From Planctomycetota bacterium (GTDB lineage Bacteria > Planctomycetota > Phycisphaerae > Phycisphaerales > UBA1924): 39,750 nucleotides of DNA. The DNA lies in assembly GCA_024276195.1 (NCBI GenBank), contig JAJRXR010000003.1:1-39750 (forward strand), in the 5' to 3' direction. A program made the translations under genes and the position numbers. The notes under the pieces are model-generated. The model did not search any database. It was not told where the DNA came from and saw only the letters and a program-made list of their open reading frames with translations. Below, one piece after another: positions 24,761-33,629 of this stretch (positions are counted from its first letter, which is position 1; each line of letters starts with the position of its first letter).

Positions 24761-26527
24761 TCAACCCTGGGAATCGACGGACCGTCCGTCGAACGCCTGG
24801 GGGACGAGCTTTCGTGTCCTATCGCGGAGGTAGGCGGATGCCTCGGTCTCCGAATCGAGTGAGATCGCTTTCTTGGCGATCCGCTCGCACTGGGGGATGG
24901 ACAGGCTCCGGATCAGGCGTTTGATCGGGGGGATGTCCGTCGCGGTCACGGAAAGGGTACGCACGCCGAGGCCCAGCAGCAACGCGGCGTAATCGGGCTC
25001 ACCCGCAGCCTCGCCGCAGCACGAGACAGGGATCTGAGCCCGACGGGCGGCTCGGGCGATGTCTCGGATGAGCTTGGTGACCGCCGGGTGGGCGGGGTTG
25101 TAGAGCGGGGCGACCCGCTCGTTGGTTCTATCGACCGCCAGGGTGTACTGAACGAGGTCATTGGTCCCGATGGAGAAAAAATCGGCCTCCCGGGCGAATG
25201 CGGGGGCAAGAACGGCGGCCGAGGGCACCTCGACCATCATCCCGATCTGGATGTCCTTGTCGTAGTCGATGCCCTCCTCGTGGAGATCCTCCATGGCATC
25301 GTGGACGAGCATGCGGGCCTGGCGGAACTCGCCGATCGAGGTGATCAGCGGGAACATGATTTTGACGTCGCCGAGGGCGGAGGCTCGGAGGACGGCCCGG
25401 AGCTGGGTTCTGAACATGTCCAGGTTCTGGAGGCAGTAGCGGATCGAGCGGAGGCCGAGGAAGGGGTTGCGCTCGGGGATGCGGGTGCGTTCCTGGGTGT
25501 ACTTGTCGGCTCCGAGATCGACGGTGCGGATGATGAGGGGCTTGCCGTCGAGTTTTTTGAGGCACTCGGTGTAGGCGGCGAAGTGTGTTTTCTCGGAGGG
25601 GACGACGGGGCTGGTGAGGTAGAGGAACTCGGTGCGGTAGAGCCCGATGCCGTCGCCTCCGCGTTCGAGGACGGTATCGACCTCGCCCGGGAACTCGATG
25701 TTTCCGAGGAGCTGGATCCTGACGCCGTCGGTGGTGATGGCGGGCTGATCGACGAGCTCGCGGAGGGTGAGCTGGTACTGGGCGGCGCGTTCGGTCTCGC
25801 GCTGGGCGCGTTCGATGGTGGGCGTGTCGGGGTCGAGGATCATGATGCCGCGGTCGGCGTCAACGATGACGGTGAGGCCATCCTCGACGCTCTCGGTGGC
25901 GGTCTGGGCGCCGACGACGGCGGGGAGAGAGAGTGCGCGGGCGAGGATGGCGGTGTGCGAGGTTTTGCCGCCCAGGTCGGTGACGAAGGCGACGACCTTG
26001 TCGCGGTCAAACGCGGCGGTCTGGCTGGGGGTCAGGTCGCGCGCGACGACGACGGTGCCCGGGCTCAGGTCGTGGAGGTCGTCGAAGCGGGCGCCGAGCA
26101 GGTGGTCGAGCAGCCTGCGCCGGATGTCTTCCAGATCGGAGACCTTGGTCGCGAAGGTGGGGTCGGCCTTGGAGCTGAAGAGGTTGATCCATGCTCGGAA
26201 GACCGAGCTGACGGCGTACTCGGCGGTGACGCAATCGCTCTGAATCTTGGCGCTGACCTGGCCCGAGAGGTTGGGGTCATTGAGGGCGCCGACATGGAAG
26301 AGGAAGATTTTGGCGGTCTCGGCGCCCATCTCCGCCTCGGCGGCCTGGTGCAGGTCGTTGATGTCAGCGATCGCGCCCGCCCGGGCGTTCTCAAACCGTT
26401 CGAGTTCGCCCGGGACACGATCGGGTGTGAGGGTGCGCCGCGGGACGTAGCGGTGGGAGTCGCTCAGGACGTAGACCGTGCCGACGACGACGCCCGACGA
26501 GACCGGGATGCCCTGGATGATCTTCAT
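24761..26527 (-). CDS. ptsI: phosphoenolpyruvate-protein phosphotransferase (PTS enzyme I)
   Basis: A 588-residue cytoplasmic enzyme that takes phosphate from PEP and passes it to HPr. IQGIPVSSGVVVGTVYVL is the typical start. The phospho-histidine site GGKTSHTAILARAL puts the active His at residue 191 (E. coli H189). GIGLYRTEFLYL, NPFLGLRSIRYCL, IGTNDLVQYTLAVDR and the C-terminal SCCGEAAGE (with the general-acid Cys) belong to the PEP-binding barrel. Length is close to the family's 570-580. No HPr or EII gene is in the window, so it may act in a regulatory PTS. It is divergent from rho across about 250 bases. Confidence 0.96.
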   Translation of the reverse strand: MKIIQGIPVSSGVVVGTVYVLSDSHRYVPRRTLTPDRVPGELERFENARAGAIADINDLHQAAEAEMGAETAKIFLFHVGALNDPNLSGQVSAKIQSDCVTAEYAVSSVFRAWINLFSSKADPTFATKVSDLEDIRRRLLDHLLGARFDDLHDLSPGTVVVARDLTPSQTAAFDRDKVVAFVTDLGGKTSHTAILARALSLPAVVGAQTATESVEDGLTVIVDADRGIMILDPDTPTIERAQRETERAAQYQLTLRELVDQPAITTDGVRIQLLGNIEFPGEVDTVLERGGDGIGLYRTEFLYLTSPVVPSEKTHFAAYTECLKKLDGKPLIIRTVDLGADKYTQERTRIPERNPFLGLRSIRYCLQNLDMFRTQLRAVLRASALGDVKIMFPLITSIGEFRQARMLVHDAMEDLHEEGIDYDKDIQIGMMVEVPSAAVLAPAFAREADFFSIGTNDLVQYTLAVDRTNERVAPLYNPAHPAVTKLIRDIARAARRAQIPVSCCGEAAGEPDYAALLLGLGVRTLSVTATDIPPIKRLIRSLSIPQCERIAKKAISLDSETEASAYLRDRTRKLVPQAFDGRSVDSQG

Positions 26528-26655
26528 GCTTGGGGGTCGGGCGAGGCGGCGAGCGGGTGGATCTATCGTCCACCCGGCGCGGTGCGGGACGCCTGATGGT
26601 AGCTGAGGGCGAGGCGATGGGGGCGCCGGGCGTGATTGGGGATTGTCTTGTCGGG

Positions 26656-26684
26656 TTGACTTTGGGGGGCGGGGGTGGTGTGAT
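26656..26684 (+). promoter_or_regulatory. candidate sigma-70-type promoter for rho
   Basis: TTGACT at 26656-26661 and TGTGAT at 26679-26684 are separated by 17 bases. The -35 matches the consensus at five of six positions and the -10 at four of six. Transcription would begin near 26691, just ahead of a possible start at 26698 and about 90 bases ahead of the preferred start at 26782. Confidence 0.45.
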
Positions 26685-26781
26685 TGGGGGCTTAGAGATG
26701 GGAGACGCGTTCGGTAGCGGATCCTGTCTGGGGGAAGAGCCCGCCCTGTTGGACGGCGACCCCACGGAAGACGGCAACTTC

Positions 26782-27999
26782 ATGTCCTCAAAGACGCTGA
26801 CCGGCATCCTTGAATGGCCGGAGCGCGCCGAAGGTCGCGTACGCCAGATAAGCGACCAGGCGACGGTGCTCCAGAGTGCGGATGACCCGTTTGTGCCCGT
26901 GGCATTCGGCGATGAGCTGCCGCTGCGCAACGGGCTCGAGGTGACGGTCGAGGTGGTCGAACGCATGAGCCGGCGCAGGCGACGGGGCGGGAACAAGAAC
27001 AACGCCCCTCGCAAGCCCAGGCCCGTCGTGGACCGCTTCATCACGATCGAGGGCATGGAGCCCGAGGAGTTCGCCGAGCGGAACAAGAGCTTCGAGGATC
27101 TGACCTCGATCGACCCGCAGCCGATGCTGACGCTCGAGTATGAGGGATGCCCGGCGTCGTGCCGCTTGGTGGACCTGTTCTGCCCGATCGGGCGGGGGCA
27201 GCGCGGGCTGATTGTCAGCCCGCCCAAGGCGGGTAAGACGACCCTGCTCAAGGACATCGCCACGTCGCTTCTGATCAACCACAAGGATCTGCACCTGATC
27301 ATGCTGCTCGTCGATGAGCGTCCGGAAGAGGTGACAGACTTCAAGCGGGCGTTCGTGCCCCGCGCGGGCGACAACGGGGCCTGGGACAAGCCCTGGGACC
27401 CGGACCGGGTGCAGGTCATCGCGTCGAGCAACGACCACGACATCGAACGCCACATCCAGATCTGCACGCTCACGCTCGAGCGGTGCAAGCGGATGGTCGA
27501 GGCGGGCAAGCACGTCGTGGTGATGCTCGACTCGCTGACGCGCGTCGGGCGGGCGTTCAACCGCTCGAACCGGCACGCGAGCTCGGGGCGGACGATGTCC
27601 GGCGGGATCGACTCGCGGGCGCTCGAGGTGCCCAAGCAGATCTTCGGCACCGCGCGGAACACCGAGGAAGCCGGGAGCCTGACGATCCTGGCGACGTGCC
27701 TGGTCGATACCGGGAGCCAGGGCGATCAGGTGATCTTTGAAGAGTTCAAGGGCACGGGGAACATGGAGCTGATCCTCGACCGCAAGGTCGCGGAAAGAAG
27801 GCTTTTCCCGGCGATGAACCTGGCCGCGAGCGGCACGCGCAAGGAGCACCTGCTGCTCGACGAGCAGACGTTCAAAACGGTGACGGCCCTGCGTCGTCGC
27901 CTGATGAGCATGAAGGCGCCGCAGCAGATCGAGCAGTTGCTCGCCGCGCTCGAGCGGATGCCGACGAACGCGCAGCTGGTGGGCAGCGCGGGCGGGTGA
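26782..27999 (+). CDS. rho: transcription termination factor Rho
   Basis: A 405-residue hexameric RNA-dependent ATPase/translocase. Walker A GLIVSPPKAGKTTLLK is at residues 142-157 and Walker B HVVVMLDSLTR about 250-260. The secondary RNA-binding loops TMSGGIDSRALEVPKQIFG and GTGNMELILDRKVAERRLFP are nearly as in E. coli Rho. The N-terminal part is short: GILEWPERAEGRVRQ takes the place of the cold-shock-like primary RNA site (GFGFLR type), whose aromatic residues are absent, and a basic patch RRRRRGGNKNN follows. The start at 26782 is preferred because homology begins there. An ATG at 26698 would add 28 residues unlike any Rho. It ends 14 bases before a convergent gene. Confidence 0.95.
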   Translation: MSSKTLTGILEWPERAEGRVRQISDQATVLQSADDPFVPVAFGDELPLRNGLEVTVEVVERMSRRRRRGGNKNNAPRKPRPVVDRFITIEGMEPEEFAERNKSFEDLTSIDPQPMLTLEYEGCPASCRLVDLFCPIGRGQRGLIVSPPKAGKTTLLKDIATSLLINHKDLHLIMLLVDERPEEVTDFKRAFVPRAGDNGAWDKPWDPDRVQVIASSNDHDIERHIQICTLTLERCKRMVEAGKHVVVMLDSLTRVGRAFNRSNRHASSGRTMSGGIDSRALEVPKQIFGTARNTEEAGSLTILATCLVDTGSQGDQVIFEEFKGTGNMELILDRKVAERRLFPAMNLAASGTRKEHLLLDEQTFKTVTALRRRLMSMKAPQQIEQLLAALERMPTNAQLVGSAGG

Positions 28000-28013
28000 G
28001 GGCGCGCCAGCGG

Positions 28014-29261
28014 CTACCAGCAGCCCTCGTTGAAATACTCCAGAAAGCTCAGCACGTCGGCGAAGTCGAAGACGAATATCGGCGGCGCGAAGCCGCGGGC
28101 GTAGTCGCTGTTCGTTCCGGCGGATTGCAGGAAGAACACGACGTCGGCGAAGTTCAGCTCGCCTAAGGGCTCGGCGGGGTCGGCGACGGTGCAGCTCGGC
28201 TCGCCGGGCGTGCCGTAGAGCTCGAGGTGCGATGACGCGTACGGCGTTCCGGTAGCGCAGGAGAAATGGCCATGGCCGGTGAAGATGTGCGGCGTCAGGC
28301 GATCGGGCGGGCAGCTCGGGCCTGAGGAGTAGATATCGAAGCCATCAAAGAGACCGATCGCGTCGGCGGGGTGGCGCGGTGAATCTCCGGGGCTGTTGAG
28401 CTTGACCGCAGACACGACAAAGCCGGTGAAACCGCGCTGGGCTTGGGGGATCGAAGAGATGTCGAAGCGGACGCCCCAGGAGAAGTCGTGCTTGGTGTCG
28501 CCGTCAAGATCGGCGAAGGTCGGGGCGCCATAGATGGCGCCGCCCGAGAAGCCGGTGCCCGCGTCGTCGATGCCATCGGAGTCACCCAGCTCGAAGACGA
28601 GCGAGGGGGAGTCTTGCCCGAGGTCGATGACGAGTTCGTAGACGGCGCCAAACCCAGGGGGGAGTGCGCCGGCCTGACCGGGAAGATCGGTGATCTCGAG
28701 TTCGATGATGCACTGGCGTTCGTATCCGGGGACGTGGGCGCCGAAGCCGTTGTCGTGGTCGGCGAAGTTGAGGAACAGGGTGAATCCGGGGACGCCATCG
28801 CCGACGCCGTCGGAATCAAGATCCACGTCGGGGATGCCCGTGCCGTACATAAAGCGGAGGCGATCGACGACGGTGTCGGGGTCGTGCAGGTCGCCCCACC
28901 AGTTGTTCCAGGACCCTTCGCAGGGGAACGTGCCGCCGTCGCAGAGGCTGTTGAACAGGTCGCCGAAGCCGTCGCCGTTGACGTCGGGGTCGTCGATGAG
29001 GCCGACGGTCATGCCGGTGAGGCAGGGATCGGTGTTGTTGTTGATCCAGACGGGGTTGGAGGCGCCGGCGCCTCGCGGGCGTGCATCCCACGGCACGACG
29101 GAGCGCTCACCCGTGCTGAGGTTGATGTGGATCTGCGCGATGGGGACGCCCTTGACGAAGCGGGGGATGGGGGTCGGGTTAGAGCCCGTGTCCTGGGCGG
29201 GCGCCGAAGCGCAGAGCCCGGCGACAAGTGCGATCACGAGCGGCTTTGCGCAATAGGTCAT
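28014..29261 (-). CDS. secreted GC-type dockerin domain protein (tandem copy B)
   Basis: A 415-residue protein with a signal peptide (MTYCAKPLVIALVAGLCASA, cleavage near APAQ-22). The body opens TPIPRFVKGVPIAQIHINLS, followed by a region rich in Asp/Asn/Gly with possible calcium-binding turns (DDPDVNGDGFGD, DVDLDSDGVGDG). The C-terminus carries two dockerin-like half-repeats (GELNFADVVFFLQSAG and FVFDFADVLSFLEYFNEGCW), the GC-ended tail used for anchoring in Phycisphaerae. The function of the body is unknown; I recognise no catalytic motif. GGAAGGA precedes the ATG, and the paralogue upstream ends 19 bases away, so the two are probably co-transcribed. Confidence 0.8.
   Translation of the reverse strand: MTYCAKPLVIALVAGLCASAPAQDTGSNPTPIPRFVKGVPIAQIHINLSTGERSVVPWDARPRGAGASNPVWINNNTDPCLTGMTVGLIDDPDVNGDGFGDLFNSLCDGGTFPCEGSWNNWWGDLHDPDTVVDRLRFMYGTGIPDVDLDSDGVGDGVPGFTLFLNFADHDNGFGAHVPGYERQCIIELEITDLPGQAGALPPGFGAVYELVIDLGQDSPSLVFELGDSDGIDDAGTGFSGGAIYGAPTFADLDGDTKHDFSWGVRFDISSIPQAQRGFTGFVVSAVKLNSPGDSPRHPADAIGLFDGFDIYSSGPSCPPDRLTPHIFTGHGHFSCATGTPYASSHLELYGTPGEPSCTVADPAEPLGELNFADVVFFLQSAGTNSDYARGFAPPIFVFDFADVLSFLEYFNEGCW
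29087..29179 (-). repeat. 93-nt direct repeat, copy in GC-dockerin gene B
   Basis: Identical, base for base, to 30339-30431. It encodes the N-terminal segment from TPIPRF to SVVPW. Flanking sequence is clearly diverged, so this block was recently duplicated, converted or is under strong constraint. Confidence 0.95.
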
Positions 29262-29280
29262 TGCTGAATCCTTCCGGGCG

Positions 29281-30507
29281 TCACGGGCAGCCCGCGGCGA
29301 ACTGCTCCAAGAACTCGATCACGTCGCTGATGTCGAAAAAGAGATACGGTTGCGCATACGAATGGCGTAGCCCTGGGCTGGTCAAGAAACCGAGCACGTC
29401 GGTGAAGTCCAGCACGCCGAACGGTTCGGCGTTGTCGGCACGCGGGCAGGCGGTCTGGCTGTCGGAGCCGTAGAGCTCGATGAACGACGAGTTGAACGGC
29501 GTGCCAGCGAAACACGAGTAGCCGAAGAAGCCTGAGCCAATGTATGGCGTGACCGCGTCGGGTGGGCAGCTCGGGCCTGAGGCGTAGTCGTCCACGCCAT
29601 TGAAGACGCCGACGGCGTCGGCAGGGTGGTCGGGCAGGTCGCCAGGCTCTCCGAACTTGGGGGCGGCGGAGATCCAGCCGGTGGCGCCGCGCTGGGCTTG
29701 CGGGATCTTGGACTGATCGAAGCGGTAGCCCCATGAGAAATCGTGGCGGATGTCACCGTCGAGATCGGCGTAGGTGGGCTCGCCGTAGATGGCGGCGCCC
29801 GAGAAGCCGGTGCCGGCGTCGTCGATGCCATCGGAGTCGCCCAGCTCGAAGACGAGCGAGGGCGCGGTCTGGCCCAGGTCGATGACAAGCTCGTACACCG
29901 CGACGAACCCCGGTGGGAGATTCTCGGCGAGGCCCGGCAGGTCCGCAAGACAGAGCTCGATGATGCAGGAGCGTCCGCTCGCGCCGGGTCCGTCGGCGCC
30001 GAAGCCGTTGTCGTTGTCGGCGAAGCTGACGTACATGTCGAAGCCGGGGACGCCGTCACCGACGCCGTCGGAATCGAGATCGACATCGGGCACGCTCGTG
30101 CCGTAGCGGATGACGATGCGGTCGATGACGCTGTCCGGGCGGTGGAGGTCGCCCCAGAAGCTACTCCACATGCCCTCGCAGGGGTAGGTCCCCCCGACGC
30201 AGGCGCCGCCAAAGAGTTCACCGAACCCGTCGCCGTCAGTGTCGGGGTCATCAACGATGCCGACGGTCCCGCCGGTGAGGCACGGGTCGGTGTTGTTGTG
30301 GAGCCAGAGGGGCTCGGAGGCGCCGCGCGGGTCAGAGCCCCACGGCACGACGGAGCGCTCACCCGTGCTGAGGTTGATGTGGATCTGCGCGATGGGGACG
30401 CCCTTGACGAAGCGGGGGATGGGGGTCGGGTCTGCGCCCTGGGCGAGCGACATCGCGGGGGCGCAGAGCCCGGCGGCGAGCGCGATCGTGAGTGTGCGTG
30501 CGAGCAT
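29281..30507 (-). CDS. secreted GC-type dockerin domain protein (tandem copy A)
   Basis: A 408-residue paralogue of copy B with a signal peptide (MLARTLTIALAAGLCAPAMS, cleavage near LAQ-23). It shares the opening TPIPRFVKGVPIAQIHINLS, the Asp-rich turns (DDPDTDGDGFGE, DVDLDSDGVGDG), the segment VFELGDSDGIDDAGTGFSG, and a tail with GVLDFTDVLGFLTSPG and FFDISDVIEFLEQFAAGCP. The start at 30507 is chosen because AGGAG precedes it and the signal peptide begins at once; upstream sequence in frame is proline-rich and unsupported. The extracellular role is unknown. Six or more cysteines sit at similar places in both copies, suggesting disulfides. Confidence 0.82.
   Translation of the reverse strand: MLARTLTIALAAGLCAPAMSLAQGADPTPIPRFVKGVPIAQIHINLSTGERSVVPWGSDPRGASEPLWLHNNTDPCLTGGTVGIVDDPDTDGDGFGELFGGACVGGTYPCEGMWSSFWGDLHRPDSVIDRIVIRYGTSVPDVDLDSDGVGDGVPGFDMYVSFADNDNGFGADGPGASGRSCIIELCLADLPGLAENLPPGFVAVYELVIDLGQTAPSLVFELGDSDGIDDAGTGFSGAAIYGEPTYADLDGDIRHDFSWGYRFDQSKIPQAQRGATGWISAAPKFGEPGDLPDHPADAVGVFNGVDDYASGPSCPPDAVTPYIGSGFFGYSCFAGTPFNSSFIELYGSDSQTACPRADNAEPFGVLDFTDVLGFLTSPGLRHSYAQPYLFFDISDVIEFLEQFAAGCP
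30339..30431 (-). repeat. 93-nt direct repeat, copy in GC-dockerin gene A
   Basis: Partner of 29087-29179 at an offset of 1252 bases. Both copies encode the same residues just after the signal peptide. Confidence 0.95.
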
Positions 30508-30710
30508 CGGCGTCTCCTGGGTTCCGCCCGGGACCGGCGGGGCCTTGGGCGGCTGGCCCGGTCTGGGGCGGATCGGCTGAAAATTAGACGAGCCCATCGC
30601 CTCCCGAGAGAACCCCGGGCGACAGGGACTGTCCGTGTGGGGGTGGGGCTCGGTTTCGGGATTCGGGGGCGACCCTCCGGGCAGGGGGGCGGCGGAGGGG
30701 GGCCTAGCGG

Positions 30711-30738
30711 TTGACCGGGTGGGGGTGGCGACTACGAT
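30711..30738 (+). promoter_or_regulatory. promoter of the tRNA-Thr / tuf cluster
   Basis: TTGACC (30711-30716) and TACGAT (30733-30738) are spaced by 16 bases, with predicted initiation near 30745, about 60 bases before the tRNA-Thr. The rest of the 298-base gap between 30507 and the tRNA is G-rich and holds nothing else I can name. Confidence 0.6.
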
Positions 30739-30805
30739 CCCGTCCTCCTGCGAAGGGGGATTGCAGAGCCTGAAGGGATGCGGGTAGCCCGTCCCGGGGG
30801 GTGAC

Positions 30806-30877
30806 GCCGCTGTAGCTCAGTGGTAGAGCGCACCCTTGGTAAGGGTGAGGTCGCGGGTTCAAATCCCACCAGCGGCT
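30806..30877 (+). tRNA. tRNA-Thr (anticodon GGU)
   Basis: A cloverleaf is readable by eye. The acceptor stem GCCGCTG/CAGCGGC, D-stem GCTC/GAGC and anticodon stem CACCC/GGGTG are complete, with loop TTGGTAA giving anticodon GGU. The T-arm is GCGGG-TTCAAAT-CCCAC, in which the second pair is a C·A mismatch. CCA is not encoded. It is the first gene of the usual tRNA-Thr/tuf/tRNA-Trp/secE/nusG arrangement. Confidence 0.95.
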
Positions 30878-31031
30878 GTGTTTGGGCTCCGGAGCAGGGC
30901 ATGGGAGGCCCGCGGAGGAGTTGCAGAATCGATCGGACGTCGGCTCGGCCCGTGGTCGTGTCGGCGCTACACTCTTGGCCCCTTGGGGCGCGTATGTGAT
31001 GCGCGTTGAGAGGGGTCATGGAAGAACTCAG

Positions 31032-31050
31032 GCCGCGCCGGTGGCGCGGC
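31032..31050 (+). promoter_or_regulatory. perfect hairpin in the tuf leader
   Basis: GCCGCGCC and GGCGCGGC form an 8-bp stem around a GGT loop, 64 bases before the tuf start. There is no T run, so it is not an ordinary terminator. It could be a processing or stability element between tRNA-Thr and tuf. The remaining 30878-31114 spacer shows a possible -10 (TACACT, 30968-30973) without a good -35. Confidence 0.35.
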
Positions 31051-31114
31051 GTCGTACGCACCAGAGCGGTCCTGATAAAGAGAACACGGCTCCCTGCAGA
31101 AGAGGATTCACGAG

Positions 31115-32335
<1,221 letters not shown>

Positions 32336-32390
32336 GGATCGAGGCAGCCCGGGCCGCTCCCATCGCCCGGCGCTGAGTGTTTGAACGAAC

Positions 32391-32423
32391 CGGCCCGGGA
32401 GCGAGTGCTCCCGGGCCGATTTT
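32391..32423 (+). terminator. intrinsic terminator after tuf
   Basis: A perfect 12-bp stem (CGGCCCGGGAGC at 32391-32402, GCTCCCGGGCCG at 32407-32418) with loop GAGT is followed by ATTTTC. It lies 55 bases after the tuf stop and 56 before rpmG. It would reduce expression of rpmG-secE-nusG relative to tuf. Confidence 0.92.
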
Positions 32424-32479
32424 CAGGACCAAGCCCGAGGCCCCGGCGGCCCGGGCGATTGCGAGACAGGAGCCACCCG

Positions 32480-32662
32480 ATGGCCAAGAAAAAGGGCAAC
32501 GCGCGCGAGTACGTGTGGCTCCAGTGCAGCGAAACCGGCGACCTCAACTACCGCACGTCCGTGAACGTCAAGGGCGGCCTGCCCGAGAAGCTCAAGGACG
32601 GGCTGAGCAAGTACAACCCGCTGCTGCGCAGGCACACGATCCACAAGATCAAGCGGAAGTGA
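32480..32662 (+). CDS. rpmG: ribosomal protein bL33
   Basis: A 60-residue basic protein of the large subunit. MAKKKGNAREYVWLQCSETG is followed by a segment with NYRTSVNVKG, then YNPLLRRHTIHKIKRK. The β-strand 'Y.T..N' and the C-terminal 'YNP..RRHTIHK' match bL33. Only one cysteine remains (residue 16), so this is the zinc-free type derived from the four-cysteine form. Its place between tuf and tRNA-Trp/secE is the usual one. AGGAG precedes the start; the open frame upstream crosses the terminator and is not included. Confidence 0.95.
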   Translation: MAKKKGNAREYVWLQCSETGDLNYRTSVNVKGGLPEKLKDGLSKYNPLLRRHTIHKIKRK

Positions 32663-32680
32663 GGACGGGCGGAGCCCGCG

Positions 32681-32759
32681 AGGCATCGGGGATCAGGCGC
32701 CAGGCAACAGAGCGAGTCCGGGCTCTTGGCTGATGCCTGATGCCCAATCCCTGATGCCT
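32681..32759. repeat. imperfect inverted repeat with TGATGCC units
   Basis: Two 30-base arms (32681-32710 and 32730-32759) are complementary at 24 positions, most of the rest being G-U compatible on one strand. AGAGC/GCTCT (32709-32713 with 32722-32726) extends the inner stem. The right arm contains TGATGCC three times. It lies between rpmG and tRNA-Trp, two bases from the tRNA's flank, and does not encode protein. Confidence 0.7.
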
Positions 32760-32762
32760 GCT

Positions 32763-32835
32763 ACGGCAGTAGCTCAGTTGGTAGAGCAGTGGATTCCAAA
32801 TCCACCGGTCGGGGGTTCGAGTCCTCCCTGCCGTG
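32763..32835 (+). tRNA. tRNA-Trp (anticodon CCA)
   Basis: Acceptor stem ACGGCAG/CTGCCGT, D-stem GCTC/GAGC, anticodon stem GTGGA/TCCAC with loop TTCCAAA (CCA), T-arm GGGGG-TTCGAGT-CCTCC, and discriminator G. No encoded CCA. Its position just before secE is conserved in many bacteria. Confidence 0.96.
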
Positions 32836-32916
32836 TTTTTCAGGGGCGGTGAAACCGGCGCCCGCCCGATCGGAACGTCTCCTGCGTGGGGCGTGAGCGA
32901 AAGGAATGTCCAGACA

Positions 32917-33603
32917 ATGGGATTCGGCATCTACAAGATGGGCCAGGGATACTGGGTCCGCGTGCTCAGCGCTGTGGGCGTGGGCATCATCGGTCTGGCC
33001 GCGGCCCAGTGGGGCTGGGGGCAGGGCGGGGCGGTTCGTCTCCCTGTCAAGTCGTATAGCTACGGGCTCACCGGCGTCGCCGGCGATATTGCCCCGGGCG
33101 ACCTGGTCGAGATCCTGGCTCCCAATCGCGAAACCGAGGAACTGGAACCGATCGGCACGGGCGTTGTCGCCGAGTATTCAGCCGGATCATTCGGCGACGC
33201 GAATATCGTGGTCGGCTCGTTCTCGTCGAAGGAGACGCGCGAAGGCGCCATCGATGCCGAGCAGCTCAGCACCGCGTCCGGCTTCAGCGCCGCCATCGGG
33301 AGCGGACGGGTCAACTCGAACCCGATCTTCCCGCCGATTTATCTGCAGGCGGGCATCGCCGGGGCGCTCCTGATCCTCACAGCGTTTGGGGTGTTCTGGT
33401 TCGCTGGCTTCAACCGAAAGAGTGTAGATTTCCTTGTCGCGACCGACGGGGAGATGAAAAAAGTCCACTGGACCACGGCCCGAGAGATCCGCGGCTCGAC
33501 GATCGTGGTGATCGTCGCCGCGTTCATGATCGCCGGGATTCTGTACGGCATCGACCAGATATTCGCGGGTCTCTTCCGCCTGATCGGTGTGCTCGAAACC
33601 TGA
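32917..33603 (+). CDS. secE: preprotein translocase subunit SecE with long N-terminal extension
   Basis: A 228-residue protein, much longer than the usual 60-130. The C-terminal 60 residues are SecE proper: FLVATDGEMKKVHWTTAREI is the amphipathic surface helix (family 'EMKKV.WPt'), followed by the essential membrane helix STIVVIVAAFMIAGILYGID. The extension has one membrane segment near residues 14-35 (VLSAVGVGIIGLAAAQWGWG), a soluble region of about 105 residues with a β-rich look (GDIAPGDLVEILAPN, GTGVVAEYSAG), and a second membrane segment at about 150-172 (GIAGALLILTAFGVFWFAGF). SecE stabilises SecY in the inner membrane. The start at 32917 follows AAGGA; NusG is 26 bases downstream. Confidence 0.88.
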   Translation: MGFGIYKMGQGYWVRVLSAVGVGIIGLAAAQWGWGQGGAVRLPVKSYSYGLTGVAGDIAPGDLVEILAPNRETEELEPIGTGVVAEYSAGSFGDANIVVGSFSSKETREGAIDAEQLSTASGFSAAIGSGRVNSNPIFPPIYLQAGIAGALLILTAFGVFWFAGFNRKSVDFLVATDGEMKKVHWTTAREIRGSTIVVIVAAFMIAGILYGIDQIFAGLFRLIGVLET

Positions 33604-33629
33604 GCGCCCAGCGCGCGGGGAACTGACCC

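Noticed and set aside
24456-24764. A 102-codon minus-strand frame filling the ptsI-RNase E gap, overlapping the RNase E start by four bases
   Set aside because: The overlap resembles coupled genes, but it starts with TTG, is Arg/Pro-rich, has weaker third-position bias than its neighbours and shows no family. I treat it as leader sequence.
26698-26781. An upstream ATG giving Rho 28 more residues
   Set aside because: The added sequence (MGDAFGSGSCLG…) resembles no Rho N-terminus, and the putative promoter would leave a leader of only about seven bases.
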